The notes under the pieces: model-generated
What the model was told of the DNA's origin: nothing
The model's input: only the letters and a program-made list of their open reading frames with translations
Database searches by the model: none
In this document: piece by piece, positions 5,146 to 12,853 of the stretch
Position numbering within the stretch: the first letter of the stretch is position 1
Layout: each line of letters opens with the position of its first letter
Position numbers and translations under genes: made by a program
Origin: CAYSHJ01 sp964589725
Lineage (GTDB): Bacteria > Planctomycetota > Planctomycetia > Planctomycetales > Planctomycetaceae
Assembly: GCA_964589725.1 (NCBI GenBank)
Contig: CAZPUJ010000057.1
Coordinates: 1 to 19,395, forward strand
Reading direction: 5' to 3'
DNA length: 19,395 nucleotides

Positions 5146-6024
5146 TCAACTCTGCCAGAACGTGGACTCGCGCGCCGATTGGTAGCGGACCGCAAGGTGC
5201 GGGGTCTCGATCCGCTTCTGGCCCACGGCGAGCGATTTCATGCCGGCGGCGACGAGTCCGGAGGTGAGCAAGGTTCGCTCAATTGGGTAGGGAGCTTTGC
5301 CGGTCAGGAAGGTTTCCTCGGCCTTGGACATGAGAGCTGCCGAATACACGACGTTGGGATTCGGCGGCAGGTGGAACAGCGTCGAGAGCGGTTCGGCTTG
5401 CCCTTTTAGCCGAGCGGCGAACGTGAAGTCATCGACCAAGCCATTCATCAAGAGCATCGTGGCACGTAGGCCATCGGCGTATTCGAAGCGGTAGGCAATC
5501 GGTTCCTTGACCCATTCACGCATCTGCGGGACGGTCGGGTAACGGTGGCTGAAGGTTGGCGGCTGAGACAGCGTGTGGCTGCGGCTGAGGCACGCCTCGA
5601 ACAGTTTCGGATCGCAGCCGCCAGCCTTCCACGACTTGGTTTCCAGCACTGGCCACACCGCGTCGCCGCGCAGTGCGTGCATCGCCACCACGCCGGTCTC
5701 GCCGCCGCGACGACGTTCGGCCATACATTGGATGGTTTCCAAAGCGTGGAAGTCGTAGCTGTCCACGCCGCCGATGGCGACGCACAACACTTCCTCGACC
5801 TCGGCTCCATAGGGCATGTCGATGGCCGGCATCCGCCACGTGACTGGCAGCGACGAGCCGGCGCAGAACGCGAAACCCAGCTCGCGCGATATGGCCACCA
5901 TCTCTTTGGCCCAGTCAAAATTCCACGACAGGTGCTTGTCGTTGAAGACCGGGACAGTCAGACCATCCTTTTTGAAGAGGTCGGTCACCTGTTTGAAAAA
6001 CTCGTAGCGCGGGTATTGCTTCTG
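5146..6024 (-). pseudogene. C-terminal two thirds of an uncharacterised planctomycete protein family (5' end deleted)
   Basis: The frame reads QYPRYEFFKQVTDLFKK, then VPVFNDKHLSWNFDWAKEM, AGSSLPVTWRMPAIDMP, DFHALETIQCMAERRRGGET, LNGLVDDFTFAARLKGQ and KAPYPIERTLLTSG, and ends TPHLAVRYQSARESTFWQS. I recognise this from memory as the C-terminal region of a conserved planctomycete family with no established function, often encoded beside DUF1501 and DUF1549/DUF1553 genes. About 290 residues remain. The N-terminal third is missing: upstream of ~6024 the DNA is the 5' end of a DUF1501 gene in another frame. A GTG at 5988 could be used as a start, but the family extends upstream of it, so the gene is probably broken. 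Confidence 0.65.
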
Positions 6025-6028
6025 TCCT

Positions 6029-6328
6029 ACCCGCCTGAAACATCTCGACTTTGATCGAGTGCTGCTGGCCGTTGTGCTTCTTGAGCAGGGGTTTCGGGTC
6101 GAACAAATCTATCTGACTGGGGCCGCCATTTTGCATCATCAAGATGACCGACTTGGCTGGCGCGGGCCTCGTGGAGTGTTTCTGACGAAGGTCGAACGCG
6201 GCGGCTTTCTCGCCGCCTTCTGTCGCGCGAAGTTTCTGACCATCGAGCAGCCAAGCCAAAGCGACATCGCCAAGCCCGATTCCGGAAAGTTGCAGCAACT
6301 GGCGTCGAGAAATCGCAGCTTGGGTCAT
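6029..6328 (-). pseudogene. DUF1501-family protein, N-terminal 100 residues only
   Basis: The ATG at 6326-6328 opens MTQAAISRRQLLQLSGIGLG, a twin-arginine signal (SRRQLL). PAKSVILMMQNGGPSQIDLF and DPKPLLKKHNGQ...KVEMFQ follow, which is the conserved start of DUF1501 proteins (secreted, sulfatase-like fold, planctomycete paralogues). After FQAG the similarity ends and the DNA continues as another family in the +1 frame. A full member is about 450-480 residues, so roughly 1.1 kb is missing. It lies downstream of the DUF1553 gene in the usual order for these operons. Confidence 0.75.
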
Positions 6329-6387
6329 AGTCAAAAATCCCTACAGTCTTCGATCGTAAATTTTGGGCGCCGTGCGCGCATTTTTGT

Positions 6388-6495
6388 CCCCTCTCCCCCG
6401 CGGCGGGGGAGAGGGCTAGGGTGAGGGGGCGAGCGTTTCAGTGGTCCACGAATCCCCCTCACCCCGACCCTCTCCCCCGATGCGGCGGAGAGGGA
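6388..6495. repeat. Paired C/G-rich hairpins (common intergenic repeat)
   Basis: The first hairpin pairs 6389-6400 with 6404-6415 (12-bp stem, loop CGG). A second, imperfect copy in inverted orientation lies at about 6454-6495. The outer arms (6410-6429 and 6454-6474) are complementary except in a 2-3 base central part. This 'CTCTCCCC...GGTGAGGGG' type of repeat is found between genes in many bacteria. It separates the DUF1553 gene from the DUF1501 fragment and may affect transcription between them. Confidence 0.7.
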
Positions 6496-6519
6496 GCAAG
6501 ATTGCGGGCGACGCCCGCG

Positions 6520-9246
6520 TTATGGAACGTACAGAAACTCATTCGTATTCAACAGCATCTGACAGAGCTCTTGGAGGGCCGCGTCGGCCGCCCGTTCGGG
6601 CGTCAGCTTCTGCTGTTCCTGGTACCTCGGGACATGCTTGGCCAACAGTTCGCAGCTGCCCGAGACCTCGTCCGCGTTTGGCGAGCGACACAGCGCGAAT
6701 CGGAACGCGGTTTCGATGCGTCGCTCCTGGTCTGTTCCTGCCGCTTGTTTCACACGCTCCGCGAATCGTTCAGCGTGCGCGAAGACGAACGGGCTGTTGA
6801 GCATCGCCAGCGATTGCAACACCACGGCCGTGCTCGCGCGGCGCGTGCAGTTGTGAGCGACATTCGGCTGATCGAACACGCTCAATTCCGTCGGTTGATA
6901 GTTGCGACGGCAGAGCAAATACAGGCTGCGGCGGTCCTGGCCGGTCGGAGTTGGCAGCTTCGCGGGATTGATCTCGACGCTGCCGTCGGGATTCGATTTG
7001 AGCGGAATCGGCGGGCCGTACTGGCTACGGTCCAGAGCATCGCTGACCGCGAGGATGCTGTCACGCACAATCTCGGATTCGAGACGCCGCAACGGCATGC
7101 GCCAGAGCAACAAGTTGTCCGGATCGATGACGGAACCACGCGAGTCATTTGGCTCGCGCGACGACTGACGATACGTACTCGATGTCACGATCTGCCGGTG
7201 CAGACGCTTGATGCTCCAGCCGCTGGCGGTGAACTCAGTGGCGAGCCAGTCGAGCAGTTCGGGATGCGACGGCTTCGCCCCGGAGATTCCGAAGTTGTCG
7301 GGCGTGGCCACGATGCCACGGCCGAAGTATTGCTGCCAGACGCGATTCACGAACACACGCGCGGTCAGCGGGTGATCCGGCCGAGTCAGCCACCGTGCGA
7401 GCACGGTTCGATGGCCACTCGTCGGGTTTTCCAGTGAACCGCCCGGCAGCACGAACGGCTGCTGCGGATCATCCAACACCGACGGCACTCCGGGCCGCAG
7501 CTCCGTTCCGGGCGTTTGATAGTCGCCGCGTCGATACAGATACGTGCGCGGCGGCGGGCCGAGATCCCAGACCGCTTGAATCTTGTCGTACGAACGCTTC
7601 GTGCCGCTCAACTCCGAGATCCGCTTGTTCAACCCGGAGGTTTTTTGCCGAGCTGCGTCATCGAGCGCTTGATCCACTTCGGCGGGCGTCACTTTGAGCA
7701 GCGGGCCGAGCTTCTCGGCGAGATACTTCTGGACTTTGGTTCGCTTGTCGGCGGCAGTCTCTAACGCCGCTTTGGTATCGGCTCGCACGGTTTCCGGGAT
7801 TGTCACGAGCTTCATTTCGAACAGCTTGCGTTCGAACGGCTCGCGGGCGGCGGCGACTTGCTTCGTCAGTTCGCTCACCTGTCGTTCGATCTCGGCGTTG
7901 TGCGAGTCGATCGCTTGCTTTTCGCGGGCGGACACATCGACCAGGAACCTCTCCTTCGAGTGCTTCCAATTCTGAGCGTCATACGCGGGTGCGAAAAACG
8001 CGGCCAGTCGGTAGTAATCGGCCTGCGCGATTGGGTCGAACTTGTGCGAATGGCACTGCGCACAATGCAGCGTCAGCCCCAGCACGTTGCTGGCCACGAT
8101 CTGCACGGTGTCGAACAACACCTGGTGACGGATGTCGGCGGTGTTCAACTCGGGGGCATAGGTCACGTCGGCCGCCTGCCGCAGGAAACCGGTGGCGATC
8201 AGCAGCTCCTTAATCTCCGGCTTGAATTCGGCGGCGTTTCGCCAATCGACCAGTTCGTCGCCCGCGAGTTGTTCGACGAGAAACTGGTCGAACGGCTTGT
8301 CGTGATTGAACGATCGGATCACGTAGTCGCGATACTTCCAGATGCGTTCGCGTTCCTCAATGATGGCGGCGTCGTTGTCGGAGCCGATCGTGTCGACGTA
8401 GCCGGCGGCATCGAGCCAATGCCGTCCCCACCGTTCACCGTAGTGCGGTGACGCGAGCAACTGTTCGACGAGCCGTTCGTAGGCGTCGGGCGACTGGTCG
8501 TTGAGAAATGCATCAACCTCGCGCGGGCTGGGCGGCAACCCGATCAAGTCGAAGGATACGCGGCGGACCAGCGCGAGCGGATCGGCGTCGGCCGAAAAGC
8601 TCAGTCCTTTCTCCTCAAGTCGTCGAAGTACGAACGCGTCGATCGGCGTGCGTAAGCGATCGCCTCCCTCCTTCTCCCCCTTTGTAAGGGGGGAAAGGGG
8701 GGTGGGAACATGCGGCCGTACCGGCTTGCGAAACGCCCACCACTCGCGGTCCTTGACTTCGATCGGTGGTGCCTCGGCCGGAGTGAGCGGCCCGCCGTCG
8801 TACGTCGCAAGCGCTCCAGCATCGAGCCACGAGCGAATCGTCGCAAGGTGTGCATCAGTGGGCTTCAGCTCGTTTCCCGGCGGCATTTGCCGCGACGCGA
8901 GCTTCTGAAACAGCAAGCTCTTCTCGGCAGCCCCGCGCACGATCGCCGCTCCACTCTTGCCGCCCGCGAGAAGCAGCGGCAACGTCCGCGTATCGAGACT
9001 TCCCACACGCCCCTCACCACCGTGGCACTTCCAACAGTACGCTCGCAAGATCGGGACGACATCCGTTTCGAACTGTAGCCGTTGCGAGGGACTCGTCGGA
9101 TTTGAGGCCACTACGGGCGCATCCGCGGAGTTGCCGACGCGGGCGACGACCGACAGGAGGAGCGCCAGCACGAGCACTCCCGCAAGCCCGCGGACGACGA
9201 CATCACGAGTTCCCAAGCGACGGTTTGGAAGTGTGACTCCGGTCAA
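6520..9246 (-). CDS. Secreted PSCyt1/DUF1549/DUF1553 cytochrome-like protein
   Basis: The protein has 908 residues from a TTG start at 9244-9246, chosen because AGGAG lies 6 bp upstream and a signal peptide (GLAGVLVLALLLSVVA, ~20-41) follows. The frame stays open to 9429, but that extension looks non-coding. Domains in order: planctomycete cytochrome C (PSCyt1) with haem motif CWKCH at 71-75; DUF1549 (RRVSFDLIGLPPSPREVDAF ... GERWGRHWLDAAGY); a second CxxCH in LHCAQCHSHKFDPI; DUF1553 (LTARVFVNRVWQQYFGRGIV ... DRRSLYLLCRRNYQPTELSV). Such proteins are exported, planctomycete-expanded and often encoded with DUF1501 proteins; a role in polysaccharide breakdown has been proposed but is not established. 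An odd G/C-run repeat is inserted in frame at ~180-195. The downstream DUF1501 partner is truncated. Confidence 0.9.
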   Translation of the reverse strand: MTGVTLPNRRLGTRDVVVRGLAGVLVLALLLSVVARVGNSADAPVVASNPTSPSQRLQFETDVVPILRAYCWKCHGGEGRVGSLDTRTLPLLLAGGKSGAAIVRGAAEKSLLFQKLASRQMPPGNELKPTDAHLATIRSWLDAGALATYDGGPLTPAEAPPIEVKDREWWAFRKPVRPHVPTPLSPLTKGEKEGGDRLRTPIDAFVLRRLEEKGLSFSADADPLALVRRVSFDLIGLPPSPREVDAFLNDQSPDAYERLVEQLLASPHYGERWGRHWLDAAGYVDTIGSDNDAAIIEERERIWKYRDYVIRSFNHDKPFDQFLVEQLAGDELVDWRNAAEFKPEIKELLIATGFLRQAADVTYAPELNTADIRHQVLFDTVQIVASNVLGLTLHCAQCHSHKFDPIAQADYYRLAAFFAPAYDAQNWKHSKERFLVDVSAREKQAIDSHNAEIERQVSELTKQVAAAREPFERKLFEMKLVTIPETVRADTKAALETAADKRTKVQKYLAEKLGPLLKVTPAEVDQALDDAARQKTSGLNKRISELSGTKRSYDKIQAVWDLGPPPRTYLYRRGDYQTPGTELRPGVPSVLDDPQQPFVLPGGSLENPTSGHRTVLARWLTRPDHPLTARVFVNRVWQQYFGRGIVATPDNFGISGAKPSHPELLDWLATEFTASGWSIKRLHRQIVTSSTYRQSSREPNDSRGSVIDPDNLLLWRMPLRRLESEIVRDSILAVSDALDRSQYGPPIPLKSNPDGSVEINPAKLPTPTGQDRRSLYLLCRRNYQPTELSVFDQPNVAHNCTRRASTAVVLQSLAMLNSPFVFAHAERFAERVKQAAGTDQERRIETAFRFALCRSPNADEVSGSCELLAKHVPRYQEQQKLTPERAADAALQELCQMLLNTNEFLYVP
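8663..8707. repeat. C/G-run palindromic repeat inserted in frame in the DUF1553 gene
   Basis: On the plus strand, CCTCCCTCCTTCTCCCCCTT leads into a G-run (GGGGGGAAAGGGGGG) ending at 8707. Read in the minus-strand gene it encodes PTPLSPLTKGEKEGG, between EWWAFRKPVRP and the TPIDAFVLRRLEEKGL start of DUF1549. Repeats of this kind are normally intergenic. Here the insertion keeps the frame and falls in a linker, so the protein is probably still functional. Confidence 0.65.
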
Positions 9247-9476
9247 AACACGCTCCTGGAGACGAACGAAGTCTGTTGAGTCAACTCTGCCAGTGCGGCG
9301 ACAATTTGACAATCGAATCGGGCGCGAAGCAACGCGGAGACGTGATGTCGACGCAAGTTGTAATCCGGGACGATCGGAAAATGCGTGTTTTTCGTCGTCC
9401 GTTGCAACACGCTGCAAGCTTTGCTGCAATCCGCCCGGACTTGACGTTACTCACCTGAAAAGCACGTGTCGATTCG

Positions 9477-11015
9477 ATGCACTACGAAACGATCATTGGC
9501 CTGGAAGTTCACGTGCAGTTGCAGACGAAGACGAAAATCTTCTGCGGCTGCTCGTCGGCGTTTAACCCGGACAATCCCAACGTGCAGACATGCCCTGTGT
9601 GCTTGGGCCTGCCGGGTTCGTTGCCAGTGATGAACGGGTTGGCGTTTCAGCTCGCGGTTAAGACGGCGATGGCGCTCAATTGTGAGATCGCTCGATTTAC
9701 GAAATGGGACCGCAAGCAGTACTACTACCCTGATCTGCCGAAGGGATATCAGATCAGCCAGTACGATTTGCCGTTTAGCAACCACGGCTTCATCGAGATC
9801 GACACCGACGTTGAGAAGGAAGCGGCGAAAAAGATTCGCCTGATCCGCGCACACCTTGAAGAGGATGCCGGGAAGAATCTACACGACGAGACCGGCCGCG
9901 GCCAAGACAGTTTGGTGGACCTCAACCGCGCGGGGACGCCATTGCTGGAGATCGTCAGCCAGCCAGATTTGCGTTCCGCCGCCGAGGCCAAGACGTACCT
10001 CGAAGAACTGAAGTTGCTGCTGACGTACATCGGCGTTTCCGACTGCAATATGCAAGAGGGTTCGTTGCGTTGCGACGCCAACGTCAACTTGCACGTCCAC
10101 ACGGACGATGGCCAGCAGATCGCGACGCCGATCGTCGAGGTCAAGAACCTCAACAGTTTTCGCGGCGTGGAACAGGCGATCGAGTACGAAGTCGCGCGGC
10201 AATTCAAAGAATGGAAAGAGACCGGCCAGCGACTGGGTGATGTCTCCAAGCAGACTCGCGGCTGGGACGCGAATCGCGGCGTGACGTTCGCTCAGCGCGG
10301 CAAGGAAGAGGCGAGCGACTATCGCTACTTCCCCGATCCCGACCTCGCGCCAGTCACCGTCAGCGACGCGTTCTTAGAGGAGGTCATTGCCCAACTGTGT
10401 GAACTCCCCGCCGCACGCCGCCGCCGGTATCGGACACAGTATGGGCTGTCGCACTACGACGCGAACGTCATCGTCTCACAAGGAGACCACTTCACGAACT
10501 ACTTCGAGCAAGTCGCACAACTCTGCGGCGACGGCAAGCAAGCTGCAAATTGGATGACGCAACACGTGTTGCGAGAACTCAACAGCCGCTCGCTCGGCAT
10601 CGACGCGTTTCCAATCAACGCGGCGGTTTTGGGTGACCTTCTCAAGCGAGTTACCGCCAATCAAATCACCGTGAAGAGTGCGCGCGAGGTCTTCGACGCT
10701 TTACTCGGCACTCATGATGCCACGCACGACAACGAATCGTCCGCCGCCGGCAAAACGTTCGACATCAATGTCAGTGACTCGATTGCGGTCATTGAGTCGA
10801 TCATTATTGAGCGTGGCCTTGCCGTCGTCACCGATACCAGCGCGATCACGCGGATCATCACCAACGTCATCGCTAGAAACCCAAAGCCGATCGCCGACTT
10901 TAAAGCTGGTAAGCAGAATGCGATCGGTTCCTTGATCGGCCAGGTGATGAAAGACGTCAAAGGCGCCGACGCGAAAGTCGTGCGACAGATGCTGCTCGAT
11001 GAACTCAGCAAGTAA
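9477..11015 (+). CDS. gatB: Aspartyl/glutamyl-tRNA(Asn/Gln) amidotransferase subunit B
   Basis: The protein has 512 residues. The N-terminus YETIIGLEVHVQLQTKTKIF is the GatB signature. CGCSSAFNPDNPNVQTCPVC supplies the four Cys of the zinc site. KWDRKQYYYPDLPKGYQISQ, DLNRAGTPLLEIVS and MQEGSLRCDANVN are all present, and the C-terminal GatB/YqeY tail ends VVRQMLLDELSK. GatB, in the GatCAB complex, phosphorylates and then amidates Glu-tRNA(Gln) or Asp-tRNA(Asn) using ammonia from GatA. It is slightly longer than usual through a linker near 405-420 (GTHDATHDNESSAAG). gatA and gatC are not adjacent. It is divergent from the DUF1553 gene across a 230-bp gap with no promoter I can define. Confidence 0.97.
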   Translation: MHYETIIGLEVHVQLQTKTKIFCGCSSAFNPDNPNVQTCPVCLGLPGSLPVMNGLAFQLAVKTAMALNCEIARFTKWDRKQYYYPDLPKGYQISQYDLPFSNHGFIEIDTDVEKEAAKKIRLIRAHLEEDAGKNLHDETGRGQDSLVDLNRAGTPLLEIVSQPDLRSAAEAKTYLEELKLLLTYIGVSDCNMQEGSLRCDANVNLHVHTDDGQQIATPIVEVKNLNSFRGVEQAIEYEVARQFKEWKETGQRLGDVSKQTRGWDANRGVTFAQRGKEEASDYRYFPDPDLAPVTVSDAFLEEVIAQLCELPAARRRRYRTQYGLSHYDANVIVSQGDHFTNYFEQVAQLCGDGKQAANWMTQHVLRELNSRSLGIDAFPINAAVLGDLLKRVTANQITVKSAREVFDALLGTHDATHDNESSAAGKTFDINVSDSIAVIESIIIERGLAVVTDTSAITRIITNVIARNPKPIADFKAGKQNAIGSLIGQVMKDVKGADAKVVRQMLLDELSK

Positions 11016-11050
11016 CGGGAGTTTTGAGCGACAGCCGGAAGTCAGGTTGA

Positions 11051-11100
11051 CAAGAAAATGTGGGACAGGAGGGTGAAGCTGAATTCGCCCTATTTTCTTG
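11051..11100. terminator. Inverted repeat between convergent gatB and mscS-like gene
   Basis: CAAGAAAAT at 11051-11059 is complementary to ATTTTCTTG at 11092-11100. Pairing of GGG with CCC extends the stem past a small bulge, and the loop is about 25 bases. It lies in the 123-bp gap between two convergent genes. The T-rich right side could serve gatB and the A-rich left side the opposite strand, so a bidirectional terminator is plausible. The loop is long for that, so a repeat element is the alternative. Confidence 0.4.
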
Positions 11101-11138
11101 AGCCAGATTTTCTGTTTCTGTGTATTCCGCTGGTCGGA

Positions 11139-12020
11139 CTACGCCACTTTTCTTTTGGACCCACACGGCTTGTCGGCCGGCAATTGACTGGTCACCGCCG
11201 ACGTATTCTTCAGATTGACGTCCATCTGTGGGAACGGAATTTCGATAGCGGCTTGATCCAACGCAAGCTTCACCGAGCGGATTGTACGCTGCTTCACCAG
11301 GCCGAAGTCCTCCGAGTTCGTCCAGACACGGACCGACCAATTCACCGTGGAATTGGTGAGCTCGAGCAAGACGATCTCCGGTTCCGGGGTCGATAAACCG
11401 CCGGGGACTCCGCAAGCGGCTCGCATGAGGACTTCATAGGTGCGATCAATGTCAGCCGCGAAGGCCACTCCAATGGTAATGTCGATGCGGCGCTTGTTGT
11501 GGAAAGACGTATTCTCAATCGTGTTTCCAAAGATCGCCCCGTTGGGAATCATGATTCGGCGATTGTCCGGTGTGTCGAGCGTGGTCGAGAACAGGTCGAT
11601 CTCGTCGACCTTTCCGGTTTGACTGCCGACCACAATGACGTCGCCGACTTTGTACGGGCGAAAGATCAGCAGCATGACACCGGCCGCGAAATTGCCCAGC
11701 GCGCCTTGAAAGGCCAAGCCAATTGCGAAGCCGACGGCACCGATCGCCGCCGCAAAGCTGGTCGTCTTCACACCAAACATGTCAAGGCACGCCAACACAC
11801 CCAAGACGAGCACACCCCACCAGGCGAACTTGGTGAGAAACCGTGAGAGTGTGAGGTCGAATTTCGCCAATTGCAGACTGCGATAGGTCAACCGACTGAT
11901 CCACCCAGCCAGAATCCACGCCGCGAAGAGCAAACAGACTGCTCCGATGACTCGCGGGCCATACGCCTCAGCAGGCGCGAGTAAGCGACTCCATGTTTCA
12001 CTCAGTTGCAGCGACGGCAT
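11139..12020 (-). CDS. MscS-family small-conductance mechanosensitive channel
   Basis: The protein has 293 residues from ATG at 12018-12020, chosen for the GAGGAA ribosome-binding site ~6 bp upstream; the frame extends to 12071 without other support. Three membrane segments are visible: VIGAVCLLFAAWILAGWI (~23-40), FAWWGVLVLGVLACLDMFGV (~67-86) and the pore helix GAVGFAIGLAFQGALGNFAA, whose Gly/Ala pattern is that of MscS TM3. Next come FRPYKVGDVIVVG and the beta domain with IPNGAIFGNTIEN. This fits a minimal MscS, which opens under membrane tension to release solutes during hypo-osmotic shock. The C-terminus ends in a short basic extension (GSKRKVA). It is probably transcribed alone. Confidence 0.93.
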   Translation of the reverse strand: MPSLQLSETWSRLLAPAEAYGPRVIGAVCLLFAAWILAGWISRLTYRSLQLAKFDLTLSRFLTKFAWWGVLVLGVLACLDMFGVKTTSFAAAIGAVGFAIGLAFQGALGNFAAGVMLLIFRPYKVGDVIVVGSQTGKVDEIDLFSTTLDTPDNRRIMIPNGAIFGNTIENTSFHNKRRIDITIGVAFAADIDRTYEVLMRAACGVPGGLSTPEPEIVLLELTNSTVNWSVRVWTNSEDFGLVKQRTIRSVKLALDQAAIEIPFPQMDVNLKNTSAVTSQLPADKPCGSKRKVA

Positions 12021-12853
12021 CCCGACTTCCTCGAATCTGCGACGGTTTGGCCGCACATCAGCAAAAATCATCCGCTTCAGTCTTGATCAGCTCATCGGAG
12101 AGTCGGGGGTGAAAACCGTGGGAATATGGTCCTCGACCGGAGAAAGCGTTTCGGAGGGATGACCGGAACAGGCTCTGGCAACGGTCGGGTCTGACGTCGA
12201 TTGCGATTGTCCCGGAGCAGTCATAGCCTCTTCGCCTGCACGATTCGGCGTAGTCCTAACGACCATTGTGCTCCACACGATCGGTGTGTGTCGCTTTGAC
12301 GGCAGTCGTTTGGAGTCACGACTGGCACGATCGAAATTACTGTCTTCGGTTTCTCAAATTGCAGTCAGATTACCCAGTTTAATGGCTGAAGACCGCCGAT
12401 CGGCGTCCGAGAGACGTCAAAGTCACATGCAGTTTGGCCACGTGTTACGGGTGCTGCGACCGGCCAGAAAAATGACGTAAGTCATTTGCAGAATGCTGAG
12501 TTGAGAAGTTCAAGGGGCCGTTTCGTCTCTGCCGATTCAATGCTCCAGAACTGCCAATTCGGACTGTGAGGCGCTGACCAGCGATGCCTCGCGACGCTCA
12601 CCTGCTGGCGCGAAACTTGCGCCCCTTGTTAACGTCTGCTGAGTGCTGGCCGTGACTCAGAGTCTGCCGTACATCGTATGAAATCTGTTAGCCGAACTGG
12701 TCGGTGGGAATCGGATCCGCTGGGAAAATCGCGACGCGCGTCGCGGGCGGTTTCCGGCTTCTCCTCGGTGTTCGTAAGCCGCCTGTTTGAATCTCGGCAC
12801 CATCGTTCTGTTCTGGCTGACACTCAAGTCCCAAGGGAAGGAGACGCTGCGTT
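12021..12853. other. Intergenic region, ~830 bp, no convincing gene
   Basis: No reading frame here has a good start, ribosome-binding site and protein-like composition. Two symmetric sites stand out. AATGAC-GTAA-GTCATT lies at 12471-12486, and a perfect 16-bp palindrome CGCGACGCGCGTCGCG at 12730-12745, ~108 bp before the Cys-rich gene. The region presumably holds the promoters of the channel gene (leftward) and the Cys-rich gene (rightward), but I cannot identify -35/-10 boxes. Confidence 0.5.
12730..12745. promoter_or_regulatory. Perfect 16-bp palindrome upstream of Cys-rich secreted protein
   Basis: CGCGACGCGCGTCGCG is its own reverse complement and lies about 108 bp before the ATG at 12854. 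Perfect symmetry without a loop suits a dimeric DNA-binding protein better than an RNA hairpin. In GC-rich DNA such a palindrome can also occur by chance. Confidence 0.25.

Noticed and set aside
9306..9334. TTGACA hexamer as a -35 box for gatB
   Set aside because: The bases at the matching -10 distance (GCAACG) do not resemble a -10 box, so no promoter is claimed.
12087..12278. Minus-strand 63-residue frame upstream of the mechanosensitive channel gene
   Set aside because: It reads like a Ser/Pro/Thr-rich small protein, but there is no clear ribosome-binding site, no family match I recognise and no conserved feature.
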